Of a stretch of DNA of 35,345 nucleotides, positions 17,145-25,615 are shown piece by piece. The notes beneath the pieces were generated by a model. The model was not told the DNA's origin and made no database searches. It worked only from the letters and a program-made list of their open reading frames with translations. Both the position numbers and the translations under genes were made by a program. Position 1 is the first letter of the stretch; the number at the start of each line of letters is the position of its first letter. The stretch covers positions 1 to 35,345 of the forward strand of contig JBBDQS010000069.1 in the NCBI GenBank assembly GCA_040905805.1, written 5' to 3'. This DNA is from Egibacteraceae bacterium (lineage in GTDB: Bacteria > Actinomycetota > Nitriliruptoria > Euzebyales > Egibacteraceae).

Positions 17145-18617
17145 TCACCGGGTTGCGCGCCGCGTCCGCCCTCCATGTCGCAGGAAGGCCCCGCCCACGG
17201 CGATGATCGCTGCGCCGAGGCCCACGGCTCCCCACCGGGGTGACCAGGCTCGCCCGTGGTCCACCAGGGCAACCGCCAGGTCCTGCACATTGGTGGTGCG
17301 GTCGCCGTTGCGGGTGTCCGCCCAGAAGGCGACGCTCGACCGGCTCTGCGCCGCCACGGCGAGCTGGCTGGAGAGCACCGGGATGCCCTGATGGCTGCCC
17401 ACGCCGATGCCCGAGTCAAAGGCCCGGTCGGAGATGGTGACCGTGTCGAACGACGCGCCGCGGTCGCCCGAGGACGCGAGCACCACCTCGGCCAGGAGGT
17501 CATCGGGGTCATCGCTGCGGTCGTAGAAGACGACGTCGACCCGGCCGTCCGGTGCGACCGCCACCGCTGGCAGGAACTGCGCTCGCGGCCGCGGGGCCAC
17601 GCCGACCGGTGTGGACCACGTGGCCCCATGGTCGTCGGACCAGGCGAGGAAGACGTCACGGTCGTCGCCGCGACCGGCGTCCCAGGTGGCGTAGAACCGC
17701 CCCGTGGCGGCGTCCGCGGCGAAGGCCGGCGTGGGTGCGAACTCGACGATGACGCGCTCGGGGATCACGAGCTCGTCGGCGGCGGCGACCGCGGAGCCGA
17801 AGACCGACCCGCCATCGGTAGATGCCCAGGTGACCACCCGCCAGCGGTCGTCCTCGGGGGGGCCGCCGCGACCGTCGTGGAGCGCCTCGTAGTCCACGCG
17901 GTCGTCGCCCAGGTCGAGCGCGCCAACCAGGACGCGGTCGTCCGGCGCGATGACCACCGACGGCTGGACGACGCGCCGTCCCGGCTCGGAGACCGCCACC
18001 GGGTCCGCGAAGGTGCGCCCGCCATCTGTGGAACCCGCCACGACGATGGGATTGGGCTCGGGGGCAAAGCCCAGGGGACGGTCGACACTGGCGGCGCCGG
18101 CCTGCACCCACGTGACGAGGATCCGCCCGTCCCCGGCGGCCATGCGGGCGTGGAAGGCGGCTTCGCCGGCGATGGGCACGGGGTCCCCCTCGGGCGCCCC
18201 ATCGGCCGTGAAGGCCTGGAGCCACACGCCGAGGGGCCGGTTGTAGGTCCCGCCGGTGGCGGTGTAGAGCACGAGGAGGCGCCCCTCGTCGGTGAACGCG
18301 ACGTCGGGCCAGTAGCAGTTGGGGGCATCCGGCGGCAGGGGAAGCTCCACGGGCTGCCAGGACGTCCCGCCGTTGGCGGACCGGGCCACCGCGCACGACA
18401 TCTCGGGCGTGTCGATCCGGTTTGCCGCGGCGAGCATCCGGGGCCGCGCCGGGTCGACCGCCACCGCCGGCGAGTTGTGGGCGTTGATGCTCGGTCGATC
18501 CGCGTTCACGAACCCGTTGGCGCCCGTGCGCATCCCCGCCGTCCACGCCAGGAGGCCCACGCCCAGGACGGCGAGTCCCACCAGCACCGCTGCCAGCGCC
18601 GCCCGGTGGCGGCTCAC
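17145..18617 (-). CDS. BNR2: membrane-tethered Asp-box beta-propeller
   Basis: A 490-residue protein. The GTG start overlaps the TGA stop of the solute-binding-protein gene in a GTGA, so the two are translationally coupled; a longer open frame exists but overlaps that gene. An N-terminal TM helix lies at about 6-26 and a C-terminal one at about 462-478 with a basic tail. In between is an exterior propeller with Asp-box-type motifs SANGGTSW, STDGGRTF, STDGGSVF, SDDHGATW and SGDRGASF, some degenerate. It is closest to BNR1 in the window (shared NSP...RID.P opening and LPAVAVAPDGRVDVVFYDRS-like region). No sialidase catalytic motif is visible. Coupling to a binding lipoprotein suggests that they form one surface complex. 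Confidence 0.83.
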   Translation of the reverse strand: MSRHRAALAAVLVGLAVLGVGLLAWTAGMRTGANGFVNADRPSINAHNSPAVAVDPARPRMLAAANRIDTPEMSCAVARSANGGTSWQPVELPLPPDAPNCYWPDVAFTDEGRLLVLYTATGGTYNRPLGVWLQAFTADGAPEGDPVPIAGEAAFHARMAAGDGRILVTWVQAGAASVDRPLGFAPEPNPIVVAGSTDGGRTFADPVAVSEPGRRVVQPSVVIAPDDRVLVGALDLGDDRVDYEALHDGRGGPPEDDRWRVVTWASTDGGSVFGSAVAAADELVIPERVIVEFAPTPAFAADAATGRFYATWDAGRGDDRDVFLAWSDDHGATWSTPVGVAPRPRAQFLPAVAVAPDGRVDVVFYDRSDDPDDLLAEVVLASSGDRGASFDTVTISDRAFDSGIGVGSHQGIPVLSSQLAVAAQSRSSVAFWADTRNGDRTTNVQDLAVALVDHGRAWSPRWGAVGLGAAIIAVGGAFLRHGGRTRRATR

Positions 18618-20287
18618 ACGGTGAGCCACACGTGCTCCCAGCGCTGCGTGCCGAGCACGGCCGACGGCTCGAACCCCTGCACGCGCGGGGACAGGAGCCA
18701 GACGTTGGGCAGGGAACCCAGCGGGATCGCGACGACCTCGTCGGTGACGACCACCTCCATGAGCGCCGCCGCGTCGCGACGGGCGCTGTCGATGGAGCGG
18801 ACGGTGAAGGCCTCCTCGAAGAGGGCATCCGCAGCGTCGCCCGCACCCACGGTCCCCGAGATGGTGAGCTGTCCGCCCGGCCGGATCGAGAAGAACCGGC
18901 ACAGCGCACAGGGGTTTGCGTCGGTCTGGCCGCGCAGATCCAGGAAGAGGTCGAAGGTGCCGTCGTTCACCCGCTGGTAGCGGTCCACCGGCGCGTCGCC
19001 CTGGTCGGGGATGGCCACAGCGATGCCGACCGCGGCGAGCTGGGCGCGGACCGCTTCTGCGGCCTGAGCGAGCTCCTCGGGACGGGAGAGGACCAAGGTC
19101 ACCTCCAGGGGGCGACCGTCACGGCGGCGCAGGCCATCTCCTCCCGTAGCCCATCCGGCTTCATCCAACAACGCGCGTGCGGCGGCCGGGTCGTGGTCGG
19201 GGGCGGAGACCGCGGCGGCGGCGGCGGTGCCGAGGACCGCGGGCGGGATGAGCGTGTGGTTCGGCTCGCCGTGGTCGGGCCACGCCGCCCCGGTCAGCGC
19301 CACCCGGTCGATCGCGAGGCTGATCGCCCGCCGCACCCGGTGGTCCTGCAGGGTCGCCCAGTCGTCGCTCCCGCCCACGTTGAGCAGCAGGTAGGCCGAC
19401 CGTGCGGGCGGCGATGCCGCGACCCGGTCCCGTCCCGACACCTGCGCGAGCGTGTGGTGGGGGACGTGGCCGACCACCTGGGCCTGCCGGGTGGCCAGCA
19501 CCCGGCTGGCGTCCTGCGCCGGGCCGAAGCGAAACGTGAGGGAGTCCAGCTGGGGCGCGCCGCCCCAGTAACCGGCGTACGCCTCCACCGCCAGCTCGCT
19601 GCCCGCGGTGTACGAGCCGAAGCGAAAAGGCCCGGTGCCCGTGGGCGTGGTGGCGGGATCATCGCCGGCTCCTGCGATGGTGCCGGCGGCGCGGATCGCG
19701 GTACTCGGGTCCGCGAGCTGCTCGGGCAGGCGGAGGTTCGGCGAGGTGAGGGCGATCTCCACGGTGTGATCGTCCGCGGCGGTGACCCCACCCGGTTCCA
19801 TGCCGCGGGGCGGATGCTGACGGCGGGCAACGGACTCCAGGGTCTCCACGACGGCGCCGGCCTCGAACGCGGAGCCGTCGTGGAACGTCACCCCGGAGCG
19901 CAGCCTGAAGCGCCAGCGCGTCGGCGACACCTGCTCCCACCCCTCCGCCAGCCCGGGCCCGACCCCGAACGTGGGCGTGACCCTCGTCAGGGTCTCGAAG
20001 ATGCCGGGGTTGGGACCGTCGGTCCGCACGCCCACGTCCGGGATGGCGCGGCGTTCTCCCGCCGGCTCGTCCCCGGTCGCCGGTGAACGCCGCGGGCGCA
20101 GGAACGGGTCCGCCCCGACCGCGACCGTCAGGTCCTGGGTGTCAGCGCGTGGCAGGCTCGCTGCCGGCGAGGCGCCGTCGCCGTCGCTCGCGGGGGAGCT
20201 GCACGCCACGGCCGTCACCAGGATGGCCACCAGGATGGCTGCCGCACGGGTCGCGCTCAGCAGCAGAGCAGGGGTCGGTGGCAGCAT
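18614..20287 (-). CDS. Family 5 (oligopeptide/nickel-type) solute-binding lipoprotein
   Basis: A 557-residue exported lipoprotein of the SBP_bac_5 family. I prefer the ATG preceded by GACGAGGAGCG; an ATG eight codons upstream (ending at 20311) lacks a site. The lipobox is AVAC. Family features are FETLTRVTP, SPTRWRFRLRSGVTFHDGS, TGTGPFRFGSY, AISLAIDR and the ARALLDEAGW helix. These proteins deliver peptides, nickel complexes or other solutes to ABC importers, but no permease or ATPase genes are present here. A CxxC (CALC) lies in the second half. The coupled downstream BNR2 gene and the upstream Ig-like surface protein suggest that it may work as a surface receptor, not in transport; this is inference. 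A 27-base C/G homopolymer lies 53 bases upstream of the start. Confidence 0.88.
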   Translation of the reverse strand: MLPPTPALLLSATRAAAILVAILVTAVACSSPASDGDGASPAASLPRADTQDLTVAVGADPFLRPRRSPATGDEPAGERRAIPDVGVRTDGPNPGIFETLTRVTPTFGVGPGLAEGWEQVSPTRWRFRLRSGVTFHDGSAFEAGAVVETLESVARRQHPPRGMEPGGVTAADDHTVEIALTSPNLRLPEQLADPSTAIRAAGTIAGAGDDPATTPTGTGPFRFGSYTAGSELAVEAYAGYWGGAPQLDSLTFRFGPAQDASRVLATRQAQVVGHVPHHTLAQVSGRDRVAASPPARSAYLLLNVGGSDDWATLQDHRVRRAISLAIDRVALTGAAWPDHGEPNHTLIPPAVLGTAAAAAVSAPDHDPAAARALLDEAGWATGGDGLRRRDGRPLEVTLVLSRPEELAQAAEAVRAQLAAVGIAVAIPDQGDAPVDRYQRVNDGTFDLFLDLRGQTDANPCALCRFFSIRPGGQLTISGTVGAGDAADALFEEAFTVRSIDSARRDAAALMEVVVTDEVVAIPLGSLPNVWLLSPRVQGFEPSAVLGTQRWEHVWLTV

Positions 20288-20339
20288 CGCTCCTCGTCGC
20301 GCTCCGGACATGCAGATGCCGGGTGCCCGTCGAAGCGGG

Positions 20340-20366
20340 CCCCCCCCCCCCCCCCCCCCCCCCCCC
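20340..20366. repeat. 27-base homopolymeric C tract
   Basis: Twenty-seven consecutive C on the plus strand (G on the transcribed strand) lie between the minus-strand Ig-like protein gene and the solute-binding-protein gene. Such a tract is highly prone to slippage and could change promoter spacing or transcript structure. The exact length may also be a sequencing or assembly estimate. Confidence 0.9.
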
Positions 20367-20404
20367 GGCAGTGTGGCACGCAGCGTGCCGTGCTGCGGAT
20401 GGTG

Positions 20405-20983
20405 CTAGTCGCGACGCACCGGTGCCGTCTCCGGCTCCTCACGGCCACGCAGCTGCTTGACGAAGGCGCTGAAGCCTGCGCCGAACAGCGCCAGACCGAG
20501 GACCCCGAGGATCGCGGTCATGGCGACGATGCCGGTCGTGCTGCCGCCGTCGGCGACCGCGGGGGTCGGAGCCGCAGGCTGCACGACCGATTCGCCACCC
20601 GGGCCGAGGATCTGGAACGACGCACGGGCCGGCGTGCCGTACATGGGCTCGCCCTCCTCGTCCATCTGCGAGGCGACGATGACGTAGTACCCGGGCTGCC
20701 CGTCCGGGATCTCGAAGGTCGCCGAGACGTTACCGGCGGAGTCCGGCGTGACCGAGGCGAGCTCCTCGCCCTCCGCACCGTTCCACGTCATCACGACGGC
20801 GGGGGTCTCACCCTCCGACGGCACGGAGAACGACGACCCCGTCACCGTGATCGAGTCGCCCGCCTGGCCGGCGGCCGCGCTGAGGTTCAGCGTCGCCAGG
20901 TTCGTGCAGGCAAAGGCGGTGCCCACGACCATCGTCATGGCCACCGCGGTGGCTACCAGAAATGTTTTCGTTCGTACACCCAT
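20405..20983 (-). CDS. Ig-like surface protein A (signal-Cys, Ig-like domain, C-terminal TM)
   Basis: A 192-residue exported protein; GGAGG lies seven bases before the ATG. The signal peptide ends in AFAC with Cys26 directly after it. This is not a standard lipobox (Ala at -3, Phe at -2), yet the Cys is kept in the two paralogues in this window. Residues 30-126 form a single beta-rich Ig-like domain (GDSITVTGSSF, MTWNGAEGEELASVTPDSAG, VSATFEIPDGQPGYYVIVAS, GTPARASF). A Pro/Ala linker and a TM helix (about 150-174) with a basic cytoplasmic tail follow. The function is unknown; the domain is of the kind used to present or space other domains at the surface. It heads a run with the solute-binding lipoprotein and BNR2. 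Confidence 0.82.
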   Translation of the reverse strand: MGVRTKTFLVATAVAMTMVVGTAFACTNLATLNLSAAAGQAGDSITVTGSSFSVPSEGETPAVVMTWNGAEGEELASVTPDSAGNVSATFEIPDGQPGYYVIVASQMDEEGEPMYGTPARASFQILGPGGESVVQPAAPTPAVADGGSTTGIVAMTAILGVLGLALFGAGFSAFVKQLRGREEPETAPVRRD

Positions 20984-21535
20984 CTAGATACCTCCTTCAC
21001 CTCGAAGCGCTGCCTTGTGCTCGATTGCCCAAGGACGTTCGAAGGTGGACAGCCCCGATTCTCACACGGAACCAATGCGCACGGCAATAGGGTATTTCCA
21101 ACTACAGCAGTGAACCATCTACATGTTGGAGACATAGATGGCTACACTCACCTAGTGGCGCAGTGTTTGTGCTGGTCAGCCGGCTGCGCCATGCGCACTC
21201 GGCGGCCTGCTCCAGGGCTCAGGCCGCCGGGCCCGCCACGTTCGGAAGGATCGACGGACAGCACACCCGATGGGGGCATCCCCGCCGCCGTCCCTTCCGC
21301 GGCGGCCGGCGTGCCCGGGTCAAGCTCCCGGTCGACGGCTGGCGGCCGGTACGACGAGGGGGACCACAGAGCCCTATATGTAAAAGGCACGCATTGACGG
21401 GCGCCAGCGCGCGCGGGAGGCTCACATGCGCTCTCGCCTGCATCGTTTGGGGCAGGGGCTACATATGCGCGCGGCGCCGGTGTGTCGGAGCGTCGCGGCA
21501 CGGTCTTTGTTGCTATGGTGAGGGAGTTGGAGCCG
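20984..21535. promoter_or_regulatory. Gene-free divergent region between Ig-like proteins A and B
   Basis: 552 bases with no supported gene, containing a patch (about 20985-21180) clearly richer in A/T than the surroundings. A hairpin CCATCTA...TAGATGG (21115-21141) has a 13-base loop. It should hold promoters of both divergent transcription units. TATATG at about 21375 stands out, but I could not pair it with a -35. Confidence 0.5.
21115..21141. promoter_or_regulatory. Inverted repeat in the A/B divergent region
   Basis: CCATCTA (21115-21121) is perfectly complementary to TAGATGG (21135-21141), with TGT/ACA able to extend pairing inside the loop. In AT-richer sequence between divergent promoters this could be an operator for a dimeric regulator. 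Confidence 0.4.
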
Positions 21536-22108
21536 ATGAATCCGAAGCTGGTTCGAACGGGTCTGTTCGCTGCGGTGGCGTTGGTGGCGTTGGCCGCCAC
21601 CGCGTGGGCTTGCGTGCCCGTGGCCACGCTTGAGGCCACGCCCGGTCAGGCGTCGCCGGGTGACGAGATCACCGTCAACGGGCGCTTCTACAACGCCAAC
21701 GACGTGACACTGCATTGGGACGGTCTCGACGGGCGGGTGCTGGGCACCGTCACCCCCGAAAACCGCCTGCTGGAGGGCACAGTGCGGGTCCCGAGCGACA
21801 CGGCGCCCGGCAACTACACGCTGGTCGCCACCCAGGAGAGCGAGGACGGCTCCACCACCTGGGGGATCCCCTCGCGGGCGCTCGTGACCGTCGTGGGCGA
21901 GGGCGGGGAACCGGTCCTCGGCGCGGCTGTGGGTGCGGACGCCAGCGAGCGCGCTCCAGAGCTCATGCAGACCGAGTCCGTCGGTGCCGGCGAGTTCGTG
22001 CTCGTCGCACTCGGGATCACCGGCTTCGTCCTGTTCGCCGCGGGCGCGGCTGCGCTGATGGCCGGCCGCTCTCGACGCGCCGTGGCCGAGACGGCGACGT
22101 CCGAGTAG
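21536..22108 (+). CDS. Ig-like surface protein B (signal-Cys, Ig-like domain, C-terminal TM)
   Basis: A 190-residue paralogue of protein A. I chose the ATG with AGGGAG nine bases upstream; earlier in-frame starts add a non-signal-like segment. The signal peptide ends in AWAC with Cys26, the same position as in A. The Ig-like domain (about 30-122) shows GDEITVNGRFY, LHWDGLDGRVLGTVTPE, VRVPSDTAPGNYTLVATQ and WGIPSRALVTV, aligned motif by motif with A and C. A TM helix (about 151-176) and a basic tail follow. The gene ends 28 bases before BNR3, with which it forms an operon. Its function is unknown; a complex with the anchored propeller is the simplest inference. Confidence 0.82.
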   Translation: MNPKLVRTGLFAAVALVALAATAWACVPVATLEATPGQASPGDEITVNGRFYNANDVTLHWDGLDGRVLGTVTPENRLLEGTVRVPSDTAPGNYTLVATQESEDGSTTWGIPSRALVTVVGEGGEPVLGAAVGADASERAPELMQTESVGAGEFVLVALGITGFVLFAAGAAALMAGRSRRAVAETATSE

Positions 22109-22136
22109 AGCGCTTCACGCGCAAGGGAGAGTGCTC

Positions 22137-23768
22137 ATGAAGAAGTCCACGGTCCGCCTTGTCCTGACCGCCTTCGCGGTCGCCCTGTTCAGCCAGGGCG
22201 CCGCGACCGCGCAGGAGTCACCGACGCTCACCGAACCCGTCCACGCCACCCAAGACGACCTCGTGCCCTCGCGCACGTACTCCTCGCCCACGCTGGCCGT
22301 GGACCCGGAGAACGACCGCAACATCGTCGCGGCGTTCGTGGAGATGCGCACCCGGGTGTGCGGGATCATGCGGTCCACCGACGGTGGCCAGACCTGGACT
22401 CGGCCCGACGCCCTGCCGGCGCCGGCCTCCTACCCGTTCTGCCTCCACGGCTCGGGCGGGGTGACCCAGACCCCGATGGCGTTCGGCAGCGAGGGGATGC
22501 TCTACCTGGGGCTGGCGGGCTGGGACGAGCAGGACGGGGGGATGCGCAGCGGCAACATCAGCGTGCTCGTCAGCCGCTCGGACGACCTCGGGGAGTCCTG
22601 GCAGACGACCATCGCCCGTGACGCCCGGGGCTTCGAGGACGACGACATCGAGAACAACCGGCCGGTGTCGGCCATCGCCGTCGACACGAGCGGGGCGCAG
22701 GACACCGTGTACGTCGCGTGGCGGTCCGGCAGCTTCCCGACCACGATCCCGGCCGTGGCGGTGTCGACCGACGGCGGCGAGACCTTCTCCGACCCGATCG
22801 ACGCCAAGGCCGGGTTCTTCGACGATCCCGACAACTTCCCCGACGACGTTCCCGAGGACCAGCGGGTCGCGGAGAACGGGGGCGGCAACAACCCCTCGAT
22901 GGTCGTCGACGCCGACGGTACGGTCTACGTCCTGTGGGAGCGGCTGCTCTCCCGCGATGTCGACACCGAGGCCGAGCGCAACAGCTACGTGTCGCGCTCC
23001 ACTGACCGCGGAGAGACCTGGGAGATCTTCGAGGTCGCCCCGGAGCTGCCGAACCTCGGCACCTCGATCATGCGCTGGAGCCCGGAGGGCGGGGCCGACG
23101 GCAGCCTGCACGTCGCCTACCACGCCAAGCCCGACCAGACGCAGGGCGACGCCGACATCTACTACCAGCGCTCCACCGACGCGGGGGAGACCTGGACCGA
23201 GCCCACGCTGATCAGCGACGACGACCCCGAGGCGCTGCACTCGCAGCTGCTGCCCAACCTCGAGGTCGGCCCCGACGGCCGTCTCGAGGCGGCGTGGTGG
23301 GACTTCCGCGACAACATCGGCAACCACACCAACGACGTCTACCACGCCGTGTCGTTCGACAACGGCGAGACCTGGTCGGAGAACCGGCGCATCACCGACC
23401 AGGGGATCGACCGCAGCATCGGTCCGTGGGGCGGTGGGTTCGACATGCGCATGCCGGTCGGCATGGCGGTGAGCGACGCCCACACCATCTTCGGCTACTC
23501 GGACACCCGGCACGGGGACGAGCTCACGCAGACCCAGGACATCTACACGGCCGCGCTGCAGTACGAGCCGCTGCCGGCCACGTTCCCCCGCGTGCTGGCC
23601 TACGTGCTGGCGGCGGTCATCGGACTGCTGTTCGTCGGCTTGATCCTCGTGGCCGCCGCCTTCTTCGCTCGGCGCGCGGGCGGGGGGCCGCCGACGAAGC
23701 CGTCGCGTGGCGCACCCGAGCCCGAGAGCAAGCCGGCGCGGAGCAGCAAGCCCGCGCAGAAGGCCTGA
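22137..23768 (+). CDS. BNR3: exported Asp-box beta-propeller with C-terminal TM
   Basis: A 543-residue protein; AGGGAGA lies upstream of the ATG. A cleavable signal peptide (ending AATA) is followed by a propeller with Asp boxes RSTDGGQTW, SRSDDLGESW, STDGGETF, RSTDRGETW, RSTDAGETW and SFDNGETW, then a TM helix (about 486-510) and a cytoplasmic Pro/Lys/Ser tail. The late region (DVYHAVSFDNGETWSENRR, then an SDTRHG segment) matches BNR4 more closely than BNR1 or BNR2. No FRIP motif or sialidase active site is apparent. It is cotranscribed with Ig-like protein B and ends at a strong bidirectional terminator. Confidence 0.85.
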   Translation: MKKSTVRLVLTAFAVALFSQGAATAQESPTLTEPVHATQDDLVPSRTYSSPTLAVDPENDRNIVAAFVEMRTRVCGIMRSTDGGQTWTRPDALPAPASYPFCLHGSGGVTQTPMAFGSEGMLYLGLAGWDEQDGGMRSGNISVLVSRSDDLGESWQTTIARDARGFEDDDIENNRPVSAIAVDTSGAQDTVYVAWRSGSFPTTIPAVAVSTDGGETFSDPIDAKAGFFDDPDNFPDDVPEDQRVAENGGGNNPSMVVDADGTVYVLWERLLSRDVDTEAERNSYVSRSTDRGETWEIFEVAPELPNLGTSIMRWSPEGGADGSLHVAYHAKPDQTQGDADIYYQRSTDAGETWTEPTLISDDDPEALHSQLLPNLEVGPDGRLEAAWWDFRDNIGNHTNDVYHAVSFDNGETWSENRRITDQGIDRSIGPWGGGFDMRMPVGMAVSDAHTIFGYSDTRHGDELTQTQDIYTAALQYEPLPATFPRVLAYVLAAVIGLLFVGLILVAAAFFARRAGGGPPTKPSRGAPEPESKPARSSKPAQKA

Positions 23769-23795
23769 GCGGAGCGCCGCACACGGAGGGCCGCT

Positions 23796-23838
23796 GGGGC
23801 CCGCGCACCGATCATCACCCGATCGGCGCGCGGGCCCC
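23796..23838. terminator. Bidirectional hairpin terminator between convergent genes
   Basis: Positions 23796-23813 pair with 23821-23838 over 18 positions with a single A/C mismatch, enclosing a seven-base loop. It lies between the stops of BNR3 (plus) and the YtkA-like gene (minus) and can serve both. Confidence 0.85.
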
Positions 23839-23901
23839 ACGCACGTCGGGGGACGCCGACCACACCATCGGGGGCTCCCCACCCACGGCGCCCCGATCCG
23901 C

Positions 23902-24393
23902 TCAGTCCACGGTGAAGCGAAGGGGGGCGGACGCCGATCCCTCGGCTCCTGACACGCTGACCTGGCCGATCCAGCCCCCGCGCATCGGGAAGCGCTGCTC
24001 GCCGGTCTCGTAGTGCCCGGGGTCGACCTCCGTCGCCGTCGCGGTGATGCCTTCGTGGGCGTGGCCGTCCATGTCGGCCCGGACCTGCACGTCCGCTCCG
24101 GTGACGGGTTCGCCCTCGTGGGTCACGCGAACCGCGAAGGCGGTGCCCTCGAGGCGAGGCGGGTCGGGGTCCAGGTCGACGGTCACCTCGTAGTCGGCCC
24201 CTGCGGGATCCGCGGCGGGCTCCCGGACCTGCTCGTCGACCGGCTGCGGTTGCTCGTCTGATGCCCCCTCGTCGCCACCGCCCATCACCAGCAGGGCCCC
24301 GCCGAAGCCCGCCGCGGCGACGACCGCGACCACCGCCAGTCGCCTGCCTGTCCGTGGGGCCCGCTCGGGGGCGGCCGTGTCGGTGTCACTCAT
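23902..24393 (-). CDS. YtkA-like membrane-anchored protein
   Basis: A 163-residue protein with one N-terminal TM helix (about 19-38) and an exterior beta-sandwich of the YtkA/FixH-like family (about 67-163). Possible metal-binding residues are Met108, His111, His113, His127 and Met137 in DMDGHAHEG, DPGHYE and FPMRGGW. The family is often found with copper proteins and respiratory oxidase genes and may handle copper. The start codon overlaps the end of the multicopper oxidase gene by eight bases, so the two are coupled, and a role in supplying or shielding the oxidase's copper is a reasonable inference. Confidence 0.78.
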   Translation of the reverse strand: MSDTDTAAPERAPRTGRRLAVVAVVAAAGFGGALLVMGGGDEGASDEQPQPVDEQVREPAADPAGADYEVTVDLDPDPPRLEGTAFAVRVTHEGEPVTGADVQVRADMDGHAHEGITATATEVDPGHYETGEQRFPMRGGWIGQVSVSGAEGSASAPLRFTVD

Positions 24394-25540
24394 GGTCTCG
24401 CTCCTGCTGGTAGCGGTTGCGGTGTCCCTCGTAGGTCACGTGGCTGATCAGCCCGCCGGGGCCGACGGCGTCGTTCTGCGTGTGGTGGGGGATATGGCAG
24501 TGGAACATCCAGTCGCCGGGGCGTTCGGCGACGAACTCGACGTCGTAGCGTTCCCCGGCGCCGATCAGGACCGTGTCGGCCAGGTAGGGGGCGTCGAGCA
24601 GGGCGCCGTCCTTGGCGATGACGCGGAATCGGCGGCCGTGCAGATGCATGGGATGGGCCTGGTACCCGGCGTTGATCATCCGGATGCGGACCCGGTCGCC
24701 TTCGGTGACGACCATGTCCTCGGTCGCTGGGAAGGCCTTGCCGTTGATGGTGAACCAGTTGTACTCAGCAGGGGAGTGGCCGGCGTGGGCCGCCCCTTCC
24801 CACCCGTTGCGGCCGTCGGGCAGGCGGATCCACTCGTCGATCAACGTGACGTAGTCCCGGTCGAAGTCCGCATCGTTCTGACCGCGGATGATGAACGCCC
24901 CGCCGAGTCCCATGTCCTGCTGGCGGGCGTCGTCGAAGTGGGAGTGGTACCAGAACGTGCCGGTCGGCTGCGCCTCGAACTCGTAGACGTATCGCTCGCC
25001 GGGCTCGATCGGATCCTGGGTGACCCCGGGGACACCGTCCATCTCGTTGGGCACGTCGATGCCGTGCCAGTGGATGGTGGTCGGCGCGGGCAGCTCGTTG
25101 GTGAGCTCGATGCGGACCCGGTCGCCCTCGTCGACCCAGATCTCCGGACCGGGCACCTGCCCGTTGTAGCCCCACGCGGTCACCCACGTGTCGTCGAGCA
25201 GCTCCCAGCGGACCGCTTCCGCGGTCAGGGTGAACACCTTGACGTCGCCGTCCAGCGTGAACTCGGCGCGCTCCTGGCGGTCGGTGCGCAGGGGCAGGTC
25301 CTCAGGGTCGACGCTCGGTGGGATCTCCGTGGCCCCGCCGTGGGCGTGGTCGCCGGCGGCGTGTGCCGGGTCGACATCTGTGGCCACCGCTTGGGCCGGG
25401 TCCGCGGTGCCCCCCGGTGTGCCGGTCCTCGCGTCGCTGACCCACAGCCCCGCGCCCACGGCCAGTGCCCCGACCACGACGACCAGGACGACGAAGCTCC
25501 ACCCCCCGCCGACGACAGCCCGAGCTCGCCGCACCCCCAT
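24386..25540 (-). CDS. Two-domain multicopper oxidase, membrane-anchored
   Basis: A 384-residue exported oxidase with an N-terminal hydrophobic signal/anchor (about 14-34) and a His-rich linker (AHAAGDHAHGG). Domain 1 has HWHG (His157, His159) and HSH (His199, His201); domain 2 has HPMHLHG (His296, His299, His301) and HCHIPHH (His347, Cys348, His349, His353). These are the expected trinuclear and type 1 copper ligands. At about 380 residues the middle domain of three-domain laccases is missing. After HCHIPHH no Met is found at the axial position; Leu364 is the nearest candidate, which in other oxidases goes with high redox potential. Family members oxidise phenols, metals or cuprous ions with oxygen. 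GGAGGG lies upstream of the ATG. It is coupled to the YtkA-like gene. Confidence 0.9.
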   Translation of the reverse strand: MGVRRARAVVGGGWSFVVLVVVVGALAVGAGLWVSDARTGTPGGTADPAQAVATDVDPAHAAGDHAHGGATEIPPSVDPEDLPLRTDRQERAEFTLDGDVKVFTLTAEAVRWELLDDTWVTAWGYNGQVPGPEIWVDEGDRVRIELTNELPAPTTIHWHGIDVPNEMDGVPGVTQDPIEPGERYVYEFEAQPTGTFWYHSHFDDARQQDMGLGGAFIIRGQNDADFDRDYVTLIDEWIRLPDGRNGWEGAAHAGHSPAEYNWFTINGKAFPATEDMVVTEGDRVRIRMINAGYQAHPMHLHGRRFRVIAKDGALLDAPYLADTVLIGAGERYDVEFVAERPGDWMFHCHIPHHTQNDAVGPGGLISHVTYEGHRNRYQQERDHE

Positions 25541-25615
25541 CCCCCTAGCTCCCTCCGCGCCGACCGAGATGACGTGGAGCCAGCGTAGCGGCCGTCCGGG
25601 CCTCAGGGGTCATCG

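Noticed and set aside
22218-23882. Long minus-strand frame opposite BNR3
   Set aside because: Antisense to repeated Asp-box motifs and runs through the terminator; a shadow.
24377-25588. Plus-strand frame opposite the multicopper oxidase
   Set aside because: The copper-ligand motifs are on the minus strand; this frame is antisense with low-complexity composition.
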